Below, piece after piece: positions 45,789 to 56,006 of a stretch of 58,230 nt of DNA. The DNA comes from Bradyrhizobium centrolobii (GTDB taxonomy: Bacteria > Pseudomonadota > Alphaproteobacteria > Rhizobiales > Xanthobacteraceae): assembly GCF_001641635.1 (NCBI RefSeq), contig NZ_LUUB01000036.1, positions 21,899 to 80,128 on the forward strand, read 5' to 3'. The notes under the pieces are model-generated. The model saw only the letters and a program-made list of their open reading frames with translations, had not been told where the DNA came from and did no database searches. The stretch's first letter is position 1, and every line of letters begins with the position of its first letter. The position numbers and the translations under genes were made by a program.

Positions 45789-47504
45789 CTAGTGGTGGTG
45801 ATGCTCGTCCGGCGGGCTGACGATCACCGTGCCGGAGGTCGGGTCGAGGAACAGCACATTCGTCCGGAGGTCGCGGCCATGGTCCTGATCGAAGTCGAAC
45901 AGGTCCATGATCGATCCGGCGCTGGCATCGAACGAGCCGCCACCGATGCGCTCGCCGTGCAGCCAGTTGTCCTCGATGAACCGCACCACGGAAGCCTGCG
46001 AAATATAGGTGCTGCTCACGTAGTTGTTCTTGGCGTAGGGCGAGACCACGATGAAGGGAATGCGCGTGCCCGGACCGCAGCGGCCATTCACCGGCTTACC
46101 GTTGAGACCCTTCGGCTGAGGCTGCTTGTCGGGGCCGAGGCCGCAGAGGCCCGGACCGTTGATCTGATCGGCGGTCGCATCATAGGAGGCGCTCTTCGGC
46201 GCAACATACTGGTGGTCGTACCAGCCGTCGGAGTCGTCATAGGTGATGATGACGGCTGTCTCGCGCCATTCCGGCTGCTTCTGCAGGAAGTTGATCAGCT
46301 CGGCGTTGCCGACCTGCTCGTCGAGCGGATCGGAGTTGCCGGGATGACCGTCCTGGAAGGCCGGCATCTTGATGTAGGAGACGGCCGGGAAATTGCCCGC
46401 CTTCACCGCCGCGTAGAAATCCTCGAGATCGTAGCTGTGATTGGCCGGGTCAACGGTCTTGCCGTCCATCGCATAGGTGTGGCCGATCGCATTCACCGAG
46501 CTCGGCCGCGCATGGGTCGGGTTGGCGGTCGACTTGTAGTACTGGAACCAGGCGTGATGCGGAATGTAGTCCACGATGGTGCCGTTGACATTGCTCGAGA
46601 AGGTGCTGCGGCCGCAGCCGGTGGTGCCGTTGTCGTTCTTGAGCGTCAGGTCGAAGCCGCCCATGAAGCTGCCCCAGCTGATGTGCCCGTCGTTGAGCAG
46701 GTCGCCGATGTTCTTGCTCGTCATCAATACTGTGCTGGTTGTGCTCGAGCAGGAATCGGAGGCCGGATCGGTGTCGCCGATCAGCGTCAGGCCGCCCTGG
46801 CCGTCGGCGATCGAGGACGAGGTGCCGATGATGTTCTGCGCACCGTTGGTCTGGCCGGCGATCACCTCGAGCGCACCCGGGGTCGACGGACCAAAGGTGT
46901 CGGTCCAGGCATTGTCGCTCATGGCGAAGTGCTGGGCGTAGTTCCAGAAGCCAGTGACGGTATTGCCGTCGAAATAGCCCATCACCTGACCGTTGGTGCC
47001 GAACGCGCCGGCGCCACCGGCGGTGCCGCGACCAGTGAATTTCGGGAACAGATCTTCCTTGCCGTTGTCGACGGCCTGCTGCTCGGGCGTGTAGGAGTGG
47101 TTCTGCGAGCGTGTGTTGGCCTGGGTGCGATCGAGGCGGAACGGGTCCGTCGCGCCGGTGCCGTTGGCCTCGTTGAGGTTCGGGTTGTTCACCAACAGGT
47201 TGGCGTTGGCGAGGTTGTTCACCTTCGGCGTATGCGGCTTCGCAACGAAGGGAATCGAGCCCGACGGATTGGCCGCATTCGGATAGGTCGCGAAGTAATG
47301 GTCGAACGAACGATTCTCGTTGAAAATGACGACGAGATGCTTGATCGGCGTTTCCGTATGAATGTCATGCGGATGACGGTGGCGATCCTGATCGTGTCCG
47401 CGATCGTGATCCTGACCGAAATCGTCCGCGAGGACCGGAATGCTGCACGCAAGTGTCGTCGCGGCTGCGAAAATCGCAGCCGTTGAAAGAAGTCTGGATT
47501 TCAT
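45789..47504 (-). CDS. Secreted phosphoesterase (phospholipase C/AcpA-like), His-rich
   Basis: A 571-residue alkaline-phosphatase-superfamily enzyme of the PF04185 type. After a signal peptide (cleavage near PVLA), the catalytic core opens with IKHLVVIFNENRSFDHYF. The later AVIITYDDSDGWYDH and GTRIPFIVVSPYAKNN blocks are typical. It cleaves phosphate esters or phospholipids outside the membrane. The N-terminal linker (DHDRGHDQDRHRHPHDIH) and the C-terminal DEHHHH are unusually His-rich and may bind metal. Upstream partner of the cytochrome c peroxidase gene. Confidence 0.87.
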   Translation of the reverse strand: MKSRLLSTAAIFAAATTLACSIPVLADDFGQDHDRGHDQDRHRHPHDIHTETPIKHLVVIFNENRSFDHYFATYPNAANPSGSIPFVAKPHTPKVNNLANANLLVNNPNLNEANGTGATDPFRLDRTQANTRSQNHSYTPEQQAVDNGKEDLFPKFTGRGTAGGAGAFGTNGQVMGYFDGNTVTGFWNYAQHFAMSDNAWTDTFGPSTPGALEVIAGQTNGAQNIIGTSSSIADGQGGLTLIGDTDPASDSCSSTTSTVLMTSKNIGDLLNDGHISWGSFMGGFDLTLKNDNGTTGCGRSTFSSNVNGTIVDYIPHHAWFQYYKSTANPTHARPSSVNAIGHTYAMDGKTVDPANHSYDLEDFYAAVKAGNFPAVSYIKMPAFQDGHPGNSDPLDEQVGNAELINFLQKQPEWRETAVIITYDDSDGWYDHQYVAPKSASYDATADQINGPGLCGLGPDKQPQPKGLNGKPVNGRCGPGTRIPFIVVSPYAKNNYVSSTYISQASVVRFIEDNWLHGERIGGGSFDASAGSIMDLFDFDQDHGRDLRTNVLFLDPTSGTVIVSPPDEHHHH

Positions 47505-47695
47505 AGCTGTTTTGCCCCGAAGGAATGAAGCCGACGTCGGGAACGTTAACGACGAGCAATGACAGGCCTGTGTCAGTTTGACGCGTGAGACATTTTGCGC
47601 AGCGCTTCGTAGAAATTTTTTCACGAATGCAATCGCGACGGCGTCGCGCAATGAGATTGCATGACAATATCAAGACGCGATCAAGACACGCCGCA

Positions 47696-48502
47696 CTATT
47701 CCGTGCGGATCGGCGTGTCCTTCAAGCCATTATTATCATAGGCCTTGCGCAGCGTGCCGTTGGTCGTCGCCTCCGTCATGAACTTGGTGACGAACGCCAG
47801 CGCCTGCGCATGGCCGGGCGGCACGGCGACGGCGGTGACGGTCTTCTTGAAGGTCTCGTCCAGGACGCGCGTGCCGGGAATCTTCTGCGCCATCTTGTTG
47901 AGCTGGTCGCGCGACAGCGCGAAAGCGTCGATCCCGCCGCTCTTTAAGAGATCGAAGATTTCGTCATAGGTCTGATAGCCCGTGACCTTCGCATTCTTCA
48001 GATGCGCAATCGCACCCCGCATCGTGGTCGTGTTGTTGACGGCCGCGACTTTGGTGCCGGGCTGATCGAGGGTGGCGAAACTGGTGACGGTCGAGCCGGG
48101 CTTGACGATGTAGGTCGCGTCCGCGACCTCGTAGATCGGCCCGAACATCATCTCGGTCTCGCGCTCGGGATCCTTGGGCAGGAAGGTGACGTCCCAAGCC
48201 CCCTTTTCAAGAGTGCCTTTCGCGGCGGCGTCGGTGATCTGTCCGGAGTTCTGATGCACGACATATTCGACGGGCACGCCGAGCCGGGCGGCCATCTCCT
48301 TGCCGAGGTCGACGGGGACGCCGGCGTAGCCTGACTCGGTCTTGGTTGACCAGAACGCACCGCCCGCCGGGCTGATCGCGATCGCGACCCGCAGCTTGCC
48401 GGTCGGCGCAATCTCGTCCTTCAAGCCGTCGGCTAATGCGGGCATGGCGACCGCCGCCGCAAGAGCGAGACCGGCGCAGGCCGACCAGAGTGAGGCTGGC
48501 AT
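47696..48502 (-). CDS. Periplasmic solute-binding protein (SBP_bac_3 type)
   Basis: A 268-residue protein with a signal peptide ending ALADG. The fold of amino-acid-binding proteins is shown by LRVAIAISPAGGAFWSTK, GVPVDLGKEMAARLGV and WDVTFLPKDPERE. The start at 48502 has an AGGAG upstream. No ABC permease or ATPase is adjacent, so it is an orphan binding protein or sensor. It is divergent from the RND adaptor, 243 bases apart. Confidence 0.82.
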   Translation of the reverse strand: MPASLWSACAGLALAAAVAMPALADGLKDEIAPTGKLRVAIAISPAGGAFWSTKTESGYAGVPVDLGKEMAARLGVPVEYVVHQNSGQITDAAAKGTLEKGAWDVTFLPKDPERETEMMFGPIYEVADATYIVKPGSTVTSFATLDQPGTKVAAVNNTTTMRGAIAHLKNAKVTGYQTYDEIFDLLKSGGIDAFALSRDQLNKMAQKIPGTRVLDETFKKTVTAVAVPPGHAQALAFVTKFMTEATTNGTLRKAYDNNGLKDTPIRTE

Positions 48503-48745
48503 GGCATTATTCTCCTCAGCACGTCTTCTTTCTGCCCGCGTCGCTTCCATCGCGCGGCCCTTGACACAATTCTGGTCAATCATGCGCCCGGTGAAAAGCG
48601 ATTTGTCACGGCACGTGACAAAACTGTCAGAGTCCACGCGGCTCGTTGCAGCGCAAGGCCGGCGACTGCCATGGCTATGGTGTTCCACGGCCGGTCATTT
48701 GTTGCTAGCCTGCCGCACCGACAGAGAGCAATCAGGGGCCACCGA

Positions 48746-49939
48746 ATGACGCGCGCGAATCTCGCCAGTCCCGCTCGACGCAACGGACAGCGGGGACATA
48801 TCGGGCGGACGCTGGTCGCTGCGGCAGCCGTGCTTGTACTCGCCGGCTGCGAGGACAAGAACACCTTCGTGGCGCCGCCGCCGCCCAAGGTCGACGTCGC
48901 CACGCCGGTGCAACGGGCGGTGACGCGCTATGTCGAAGCCACCGGCAACACCGCGCCGATCAAGAGCGTCGACCTCGTGGCGCGCGTGCAGGGCTTCCTG
49001 CAATCGATCGACTACACCGACGGCACCTTCGTGAAGCAGGGCACCCAGCTCTTCACGATCGAGCCGGAAACCTACAAGCTGAAGCTCGAGCAGGCGCAGG
49101 CGGCCGAGATCGGCGCGCAGGCCACGCTCAAGCAGGCGGAAGCCGATTTCAAGCGGCAGGTCGAGCTCGTGCAGCGCCAGGCGGTCTCGCAATCGACCCT
49201 CGACACCTCGACATCCACCCGCGATAACGCCCAGGCCAATCTCCAGCAGGCCCAGGTCAACACCAGGCTCGCCGAGGTCAACTACGGCTACACCAGGGTG
49301 ACCGCGCCGTTCGACGGCATCGTCAGCGCCCACATGGTCTCGATCGGCGAGCTCGTCGGCGTCTCCTCCCCGACCCAGCTCGCGACCATCGTCGCGATGG
49401 ACCCGATCTATGTGAATTTCACGGTCAACGAGCAGGACGTCCTGCGCATCCGCGCCGAAGCCGCCCGTCGCGGCCTGACCCCCGCCGATCTCAAGCAGTT
49501 TCCGATCCAGGTGGGCCTTCAGACCGAGACCGGCTATCCCCATGAAGGCCACCTCGACTATGTCGCGCCGACCCTCAATCAGTCGACCGGAACGCTCGCG
49601 GTGCGCGGCCTCGTCCCCAACGACAAGCGGGTGTTGCTGCCCGGCTATTTCGCCCGCGTCCGCGTGCCTTTCGACCAGGACAAGACAGCCCTCCTCGTCC
49701 CCGACACTGCGCTCGGCAGCGACCAGGGCGGCCGCTATCTCCTGGTGGTCGGCAAGGACAACACGGTCGAGCAGCGCAAGGTGCAAATCGGGCCCGTGGA
49801 CAACGGCCTGCGCGTGATCGAAAGCGGCTTGCAGCCGGACGACCGCGTCGTGATCGCAGGGCTCTTGCGAGTGATCCCGGGCCAGAAGATCGACCCGCAA
49901 GCGACGAAGATCGAGCAGCCACAGGCGTCTGCCAAGTAG
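48746..49939 (+). CDS. RND efflux pump periplasmic adaptor, lipoprotein
   Basis: A 397-residue membrane-fusion protein with a lipobox VLAGC (Cys35) after the signal segment. A barrel-sandwich hybrid domain is split by the coiled coil KLEQAQAAEIGAQATLKQAEADFKRQ, and a beta-barrel and membrane-proximal domain follow. It links the inner-membrane pump to an outer-membrane channel. The pump gene begins 11 bases downstream with AGGAG. No TolC-type gene is in the window, so the channel is supplied elsewhere. Confidence 0.92.
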   Translation: MTRANLASPARRNGQRGHIGRTLVAAAAVLVLAGCEDKNTFVAPPPPKVDVATPVQRAVTRYVEATGNTAPIKSVDLVARVQGFLQSIDYTDGTFVKQGTQLFTIEPETYKLKLEQAQAAEIGAQATLKQAEADFKRQVELVQRQAVSQSTLDTSTSTRDNAQANLQQAQVNTRLAEVNYGYTRVTAPFDGIVSAHMVSIGELVGVSSPTQLATIVAMDPIYVNFTVNEQDVLRIRAEAARRGLTPADLKQFPIQVGLQTETGYPHEGHLDYVAPTLNQSTGTLAVRGLVPNDKRVLLPGYFARVRVPFDQDKTALLVPDTALGSDQGGRYLLVVGKDNTVEQRKVQIGPVDNGLRVIESGLQPDDRVVIAGLLRVIPGQKIDPQATKIEQPQASAK

Positions 49940-49950
49940 GAGCCGCGGCC

Positions 49951-52900
49951 ATGATCTCAAAATTCTTCATCGAGCGGCCGGTTCTCTCGAACGTCATTGC
50001 GCTCTTGATGATCCTGATCGGCGGCGTGGCGCTGTTCAATCTCGCGATCGCGCAATATCCGGACGTGGTGCCGCCGACGGTGCAGGTCACCACGCGTTAT
50101 CCCGGCGCCAGCGCCAAGACCGTGATCGACACCGTCGCGCTGCCGATCGAGCAGCAGGTCAACGGCGTCGAGGACATGCTCTACATGCAGTCCTACAGCG
50201 GCTCCGACGGCACCTATACACTGACCGTGACCTTCAAGATCGGCACCGACCTCAACTTCGCGCAGGTGCTGGTGCAGAACCGCGTCTCCAGCGCGCTGTC
50301 GCAATTGCCGCAGGCCGTGCAGAACCAGGGCGTCACCGTGCAGAAGCGGTCGACCTCGATCCTGCTGTTCGTGACACTGACCTCGCCGGACTCCAGGTTC
50401 GACAGCCTGTACTTGAGCAACTACGCCACCATCAACATCCGCGACGAGCTTTCGCGCCTCCCCGGCGTCGGCAACGTCACGGTGTTCGGCGCCGGCCAGT
50501 ATTCGATGCGGGTGTGGCTCGATCCCAACAGGCTCCAGGTACTCGGACTGGTGCCGCAGGACGTCATCAACGCGATCCAACAGCAGAGCCAGCAGGTCTC
50601 GGCCGGCCAGGTCGGCGCGCCGCCGACGCCGCCGGGGCAGGCATTCCAGTACACGCTCAACGTCAACGGCCGGCTCGACGACGCCACCCAGTTCGAGAAC
50701 ATCATCGTCAAGACCGGCACGAGCGGTGACGTCACGCGCGTGCGCGACGTCGGCTGGGTCGAGCTCGGGGCGCAGACCTATAGCCAGATCTTCTCGCTCA
50801 ACAAGCAGCCCGCCACCGGCATCGGCGTGTTCCAGGCGCCCGGCGCCAACGCGCTCGAGGTCGAACAGGCCGTCGAGAAGAAGATGGCAGAGCTCGCCAA
50901 GCGCTTCCCGGAAGGCATCAAATACGACACGCCATTTGACACCACCAAATTCGTGCAGGCCTCGGTGCACGAGGTCTACATGACGCTGATCGAGGCCGGT
51001 CTGCTCGTGCTGGTGGTGATCCTGGTGTTCCTGCAAGACTGGCGCGCGATGCTGGTCCCGGCAACGACCGTGCCGGTGACCATCATCGGCGCGTTCGCGG
51101 CGATGGCGGCGCTCGGCTTCACCATCAACATGTCGACGCTGTTTGCGATCGTGCTCGCGATCGGCATCGTCGTCGACGACGCGATCGTCGTGGTCGAAGG
51201 CGCCGCCCACAACATCGAGCAGGGCATGAACGGCCACGACGCCGCGATCCGGGCGATGGACCAGCTGTTCGCGCCGATCGTCGGCATCACCCTGGTGCTG
51301 ATCTCGGTGTTCCTGCCGGCATCATTCCTCGCCGGTCTCACCGGCCGCATCTACTCGCAATTCGCGCTGGTGATCGCCGCAACCGCGCTGATCAGCGCTA
51401 TCAACGCGGCAACGCTGAAGCCGACCCAGTGCGCGCTCTGGCTGCGGCCGGCGGTGCCGCCGGAGCAGCGCAACTTCTTTTACCGTGGCTTCAACGCTGT
51501 CTATAACCGCCTCGAGCGGGGCTACACGCGGCTGATCGGCACGCTGGTCGGGCATGCTACGGTCTCGATCGCGATCGCTTTGATCCTGATCGGGATCGGC
51601 GGCTACGGGCTGTCGCGGGTACCGACCGGCTTCCTTCCGATCGAGGACCAGGGCTATCTGATCGCCGCCGTGCAACTGCCCGACGGCGCCTCGCTCGAGC
51701 GGACCCAGACAGTGCTCGACAGAGCGAGCGAGCTCGTCCGGGAGACACCGGGCGTCCAGCAGGTCATCACCATTGCCGGCATCTCCGCGCTCGACAACAG
51801 CGCGAGCCTTGCGAACGCCGGCGTCGCCTACATCATCCTGAAGGACTGGGGGGCGCGCGGCAAAGGCGAGGATCTGCGCTCGCTGGTGTACGGGCTGAAC
51901 GACAAGCTCGCGACCATCATGGAGGCGCGCACGCTGGTGCTGCCGCCGCCGCCGATCCAGGGCATCGGCAACGCGGCCGGCTTCTCGATGCAGGTCGAGC
52001 TGCGCGACGGCAACAGCGATTTCGCCAAGCTCCAGGCGATCACCGGTGCGATGGTCGGCAACGCCCAGAGCCAGAGCGCGCTGCAGCGCGTCTCGTCCTC
52101 GTTCCGCGCGTCGGTGCCGCAATTCAACGTCGAGATCGACCGCGTGAAGACCCAGACCCTGCACGTGACCACGGACCAGGTGTTCTCGGCGCTGTCGACC
52201 TATCTTGGCTCGTCCTACGTCAATCAGTTCAACAAGTTCGGCCGCGTGTTCCAGGTCTACACGCAGGCCGACCCTTCGTTCCGCGTCACCGAGCGCGACA
52301 TCGCCAACATGCAGGTGCGCAACCAGAACGGCGACATGATCCCGATCGGCACGGTTGCCAAGATCACGCCGGCCACGGGGCCGTCGCTGATCAGCCTCTA
52401 CAATCTCTATCCGTCGTCGACCATCGTCGGCCTGCCGGCGCAAGGCTATTCGTCGGGCGAGTCGCTGCAACTGATGGAGCAGATCGCGGACAAGACGCTG
52501 CCGCCGGGCACCGGCTATGAATGGACCGCGATGTCCTACCAGGAGAAGGCCGTTTCCAACCAGATCTACTGGGTGTTCGGCCTCGCCATGCTGCTGGTCT
52601 ATCTCGTGCTCGCCGGCCAGTACGAGAGCTGGTACGCGCCGATCTCGGTGATCCTCGCGGTGCCGCTGTCGCTGATTGGACCGATGCTGATCCTCAACGG
52701 CCTGAAGATCGATAACAACCTCTATTGCCAGATCGGCCTGATCCTCCTGATCGCGCTGTCGGCCAAGAATGCGATCCTGATCGTCGAGGTTGGCCTCGAG
52801 CTGCATAAGCGCGACGGCAGGCCGATCTTGGAGTCCGCGATCGAGGCGGCGCGCGCCCGCTTCCGCCCGATCCTGATGACCTCGTTCGCCTTCATCCTCG

Positions 52901-53112
52901 GCGTGGTGCCCTTGGTGCTCGCGACCGGCGCCGGCGCCAGCGCGCGCAAATCGATCGGCATCACCGTGTTCTCTGGCATGCTGGCCTCGACCTGCCTTGC
53001 GGTGCTGTTCGTGCCGGCGTTCTTCGTGGTGGTGCAGCGCTTCGAGAACTGGCGCGCCTCCCGCAAGAAGCCGGCGCCGGCGGCACAGCCGGCCGCGGAG
53101 GTGAAGTCCTAG
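49951..53112 (+). CDS. RND multidrug efflux permease, AcrB/HAE1 type
   Basis: A 1053-residue proton-driven efflux pump. It opens with MISKFFIERPVLSNVIALL. The proton-relay pair Asp409-Asp410 lies in GIVVDDAIVVVEG, and the second copy of the repeat carries LSAKNAILIVEVG. The two large porter loops (about 40-340 and 570-870) and 12 helices match HAE1 proteins. It exports drugs, plant phenolics or similar compounds together with the adaptor upstream. No local repressor is encoded next to it. Confidence 0.94.
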   Translation: MISKFFIERPVLSNVIALLMILIGGVALFNLAIAQYPDVVPPTVQVTTRYPGASAKTVIDTVALPIEQQVNGVEDMLYMQSYSGSDGTYTLTVTFKIGTDLNFAQVLVQNRVSSALSQLPQAVQNQGVTVQKRSTSILLFVTLTSPDSRFDSLYLSNYATINIRDELSRLPGVGNVTVFGAGQYSMRVWLDPNRLQVLGLVPQDVINAIQQQSQQVSAGQVGAPPTPPGQAFQYTLNVNGRLDDATQFENIIVKTGTSGDVTRVRDVGWVELGAQTYSQIFSLNKQPATGIGVFQAPGANALEVEQAVEKKMAELAKRFPEGIKYDTPFDTTKFVQASVHEVYMTLIEAGLLVLVVILVFLQDWRAMLVPATTVPVTIIGAFAAMAALGFTINMSTLFAIVLAIGIVVDDAIVVVEGAAHNIEQGMNGHDAAIRAMDQLFAPIVGITLVLISVFLPASFLAGLTGRIYSQFALVIAATALISAINAATLKPTQCALWLRPAVPPEQRNFFYRGFNAVYNRLERGYTRLIGTLVGHATVSIAIALILIGIGGYGLSRVPTGFLPIEDQGYLIAAVQLPDGASLERTQTVLDRASELVRETPGVQQVITIAGISALDNSASLANAGVAYIILKDWGARGKGEDLRSLVYGLNDKLATIMEARTLVLPPPPIQGIGNAAGFSMQVELRDGNSDFAKLQAITGAMVGNAQSQSALQRVSSSFRASVPQFNVEIDRVKTQTLHVTTDQVFSALSTYLGSSYVNQFNKFGRVFQVYTQADPSFRVTERDIANMQVRNQNGDMIPIGTVAKITPATGPSLISLYNLYPSSTIVGLPAQGYSSGESLQLMEQIADKTLPPGTGYEWTAMSYQEKAVSNQIYWVFGLAMLLVYLVLAGQYESWYAPISVILAVPLSLIGPMLILNGLKIDNNLYCQIGLILLIALSAKNAILIVEVGLELHKRDGRPILESAIEAARARFRPILMTSFAFILGVVPLVLATGAGASARKSIGITVFSGMLASTCLAVLFVPAFFVVVQRFENWRASRKKPAPAAQPAAEVKS

Positions 53113-53152
53113 AGCATGGTGAAATTTGGCTCGGTTGTGGCCGTCCGGGATT

Positions 53153-53282
53153 ACCTCTCCCCAACGGGGAGAGGTCGGATTGCGAAGCAATCCGGGTGAG
53201 GGGGCGCAGCGCTCAGTGGGACTGTAACCCCTCACCCGGATCGCATCTTTCGATGCGATCCGACCTCTCCCTCCGGGAGAGG
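53153..53282. repeat. Inverted intergenic repeat, family A
   Basis: Copy with cctctccccaacggggagagg at one end and cctctccctccgggagagg at the other. It contains ggattgcgaagcaatccgg and ggatcgcatctttcgatgcgatcc inner hairpins. It lies between two convergent genes and may act as a terminator for both. Confidence 0.75.
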
Positions 53283-53330
53283 TGTCCGAGTTTTTGTGCT
53301 CGCATCGACTCAACCAAAACTCATCCCGCA

Positions 53331-55598
53331 TTAGGCCTTCTCTGCGGGCACCTGAGGTGCCTCGCCGCTCGACACCAGCAGGACCGAGGCCTTCGACTGC
53401 CGCAGTACGGCCTCGGCGACGCCGCCGAAGGAGAGGTGATCGGCCTGGATCCGGTCGACGCCCATGACCACGAGGTCGACATCGGTGGTGTCGATCTCAC
53501 GCAGTATGGCGACCTCGGGCGCCCTGTTCACGCGCAGCGTCGTGGTGATGTCGACCTCGTAGCGGGCGGCAAGGTCGCTGGTGTCCTTCAGGATGCCCGC
53601 TTCCTGACTCAGCCCGCGGGATGCGCCGCGCTGCGCGCCCTTGTCCCTTGTCGTCGCCACATAGATCACGCGCAGCGAGCCTGATCCCGCCTGTGCCAGC
53701 GCGACCGCGACCTCCGCGCCGCGCTTGGAGACGCTGCTGCCCGAGACCGGCACGAGAATGTTGAGCGTATCGGGCATCGGCTGCTTCAGGTGCCGGCCCC
53801 TGGCCGCGACGATCGCAAGCGGTCCCTCGAATTCGGCGGCGATATCCTCGACCATCCGATCGAAGCGATCCTTGGTCGTGGTGACCTTGTCGACGCCGAC
53901 GACCAGAAGATCAAAGCCCTTCCTCGCTTCGTCGGCGATCGTCTCGCCGAGCTCCGCGCGCCTGGTGCGCGTGATGACATCGACACTGCCGACGTCACCA
54001 TTGCCATGGTCCGACACCGCGTCAGCCGCCTTCTTCACCACGGCTTCGTGGCTCTGCTCCTCGTCGCGCCCTTTCTCCTGCTCTTTCGCGTGCCGGCCGA
54101 TATGCAGCACCGTGATCGGCAGGCCGCGCATGCCGGCAATCAGGCCGGCAATGTGCGCGGCAAAGGTGGCGTTGACACTCTCGTCCACCGCCAGCAGGGG
54201 CCGTTCGAGATTGGCGATGAAGCCGCGCTTCTCGAACTCCTCGCGCTCCAGCCGCTCCCTTTCCTCCTTGTTCATCGGCAACTGCGCCAATGCCGCGCGC
54301 AGCATCGGCGGCATCGCCATCGTGGTCACGATCGCCATCGTCACGATCATCGTGAACAGATTCTGGCTGAGCACGCCGATGGAGAGGCCGATGGTCGCGA
54401 TGATGACCTCGGTCGAGCCGCGCGCGTTCATCCCGCTCGCGAGCGCCAGCGATTCCCGGTAGTTCAGACCGCCGATGGTGCCGCCGACGAAGGCGCCGCC
54501 GAACTTGCCGACACTGGCGATCACGACCAGAAGGCCAGTGAGCATCAGCATATAGGGATCGCGGAGCACCGACAGATCGGCGCTCAGCCCGGCGAGGCCG
54601 AAGAACACCGGCATGAAGAAGCTCGAGATCAGGCCGCGCAGGCGCTCGTCGATCTGCCGGGTCAGGATCGGGGACTCGCCGACCAGGATGCCGGCCACGA
54701 AGGCGCCGAGCACGGTGTGCACGCCGATCAGATGGGTGATCAGCGCCATGGTGCCCATCAGCAGCAGAATGACCGTAATGACCGGCGCGGTGCTGACGAG
54801 GGTGTCGTTTGCCCAGCGGATCAGCTGGAACACGAGGCGGCGGCCGATGGTGAAGCTGACGACGAGGAAGGCCAGCGTACCCAGCACGGCCCTGGCGACC
54901 GAGCCCACATCGAGGGTGCCTTGCGAGGCCAGGCTGAAGATGACGGCGATGATGATCCAGCCGATGGTGTCGTCGATCACGGCGGTTGCGACGATGATCT
55001 GGCCGACATTGCGGCGCATGAAGTTCATCTCGCGCACGACCACCGCAACGATCTTCACCGACGAGATCGAGAGCGCCGTGCCCATGAACAGCGAGGCCAC
55101 CACTCGCGCTTGCGGATTGGGCAGGAGCGCATCGGGCAGGAACTCGCCGAGCGCGAAGCCGCAGGCGAAAGGAACGACGATGCCGGCGATCGAGATCGCA
55201 ATCGCCGCCTTGCCGATCTTCCTGACCAGCTTGAGATCGGTCTCCATGCCGGTCAGCAGCAACAGCAGCAGGATGCCGAACTGGGCGACGCCGTCGATCA
55301 TCGCCTTCTGCTCGGGCGTTTTCGGGAAGATCGCCTGCTGCGCTTCCGGCCAGATCCAGCCGAACAGCGACGGCCCGAGCAGGATGCCGGCCAGTAGTTC
55401 ACCGATCACTGAGGGCTGCCCGATGCGCTGCATGATTTCGCCAAGGCCGCGGCCCACGGCGATCAGGACCACGATCTGCGCCACCAGGAGGAATTCGGAT
55501 GGTCCGGCGGATTTGCCGCCCTCGGCACTGGCCGCAATCGTCGTGAGGACAAGCGCCGCAGGGACGAGGCCGACCGGTCGGAGCAGGCTCCACTGCAT
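53331..55598 (-). CDS. CPA2 cation/proton antiporter fused to two USP domains
   Basis: A 755-residue protein. Residues 1-25 are a signal or first helix. About 40-440 form a CPA2-type antiporter with 12 or so helices, including LLLLTGMETDL, the VIDDTIGW double-Asp motif and LASGMNARGSTEVIIATIGLSIG. Two universal stress protein-like domains follow (about 466-605 and 608-755). The second ends VDLVVMGVDRIQADHLSFGGVAEAVLRQSKASVLLVSSG. The USP part probably senses nucleotides to gate the antiporter, as in related fused proteins. No regulator is adjacent. Confidence 0.9.
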   Translation of the reverse strand: MQWSLLRPVGLVPAALVLTTIAASAEGGKSAGPSEFLLVAQIVVLIAVGRGLGEIMQRIGQPSVIGELLAGILLGPSLFGWIWPEAQQAIFPKTPEQKAMIDGVAQFGILLLLLLTGMETDLKLVRKIGKAAIAISIAGIVVPFACGFALGEFLPDALLPNPQARVVASLFMGTALSISSVKIVAVVVREMNFMRRNVGQIIVATAVIDDTIGWIIIAVIFSLASQGTLDVGSVARAVLGTLAFLVVSFTIGRRLVFQLIRWANDTLVSTAPVITVILLLMGTMALITHLIGVHTVLGAFVAGILVGESPILTRQIDERLRGLISSFFMPVFFGLAGLSADLSVLRDPYMLMLTGLLVVIASVGKFGGAFVGGTIGGLNYRESLALASGMNARGSTEVIIATIGLSIGVLSQNLFTMIVTMAIVTTMAMPPMLRAALAQLPMNKEERERLEREEFEKRGFIANLERPLLAVDESVNATFAAHIAGLIAGMRGLPITVLHIGRHAKEQEKGRDEEQSHEAVVKKAADAVSDHGNGDVGSVDVITRTRRAELGETIADEARKGFDLLVVGVDKVTTTKDRFDRMVEDIAAEFEGPLAIVAARGRHLKQPMPDTLNILVPVSGSSVSKRGAEVAVALAQAGSGSLRVIYVATTRDKGAQRGASRGLSQEAGILKDTSDLAARYEVDITTTLRVNRAPEVAILREIDTTDVDLVVMGVDRIQADHLSFGGVAEAVLRQSKASVLLVSSGEAPQVPAEKA

Positions 55599-55862
55599 GC
55601 AGGTGTCGTTCCCCGTTCATCTCGCCCGGCAATGTGCCGGCAGCGACCGGGGGTAGAACCCGCGGGAGGCGAAGGGAGTTCCCGCCTCCGCGCCAGGGCT
55701 ACGAGCGGTTCACAAAAAAAACTCGAAAACAACCCCATGCAAAGTAGAACGACGCCGCACGCGGCGTCCCCAGACTGCCGACAACACGTTTGACACGTCG
55801 GGCAAAACACCAGCAGAATTGCATCATGGCGCTGGAATTGCGCGATGCGTCGCAACATCCCC

Positions 55863-55942
55863 CGTCATTGCGAGCGCAGCGAAGCAATCCGGGATCTTTC
55901 CGCGGCGGCAGTCGGGATTGCTTCGCTGCGCTCGCAATGACG
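55863..55942. repeat. Inverted intergenic repeat, family D
   Basis: Second copy of the element at 4372-4451, with arms cgtcattgcgagcgcagcga and its complement. The 408-base gap 55599-56006 holds this repeat and no gene. Confidence 0.8.
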
Positions 55943-56006
55943 ATGTGGCGCGAGCCGGCTGCCTCTTCACAACCGTCGATCCAGCAGGAGACAACCCGGA
56001 CTGCCC

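Noticed and set aside
45783..47486. 567-residue open frame on the plus strand
   Set aside because: Antisense to the phosphoesterase gene, which has a signal peptide and catalytic motifs.
51322..53331. 669-residue open frame on the minus strand
   Set aside because: Antisense to the RND pump gene and runs through repeat A.
53790..55397. 535-residue His/Arg-rich frame on the plus strand
   Set aside because: Antisense to the CPA2-USP gene. The His-rich look is the complement of common codons.
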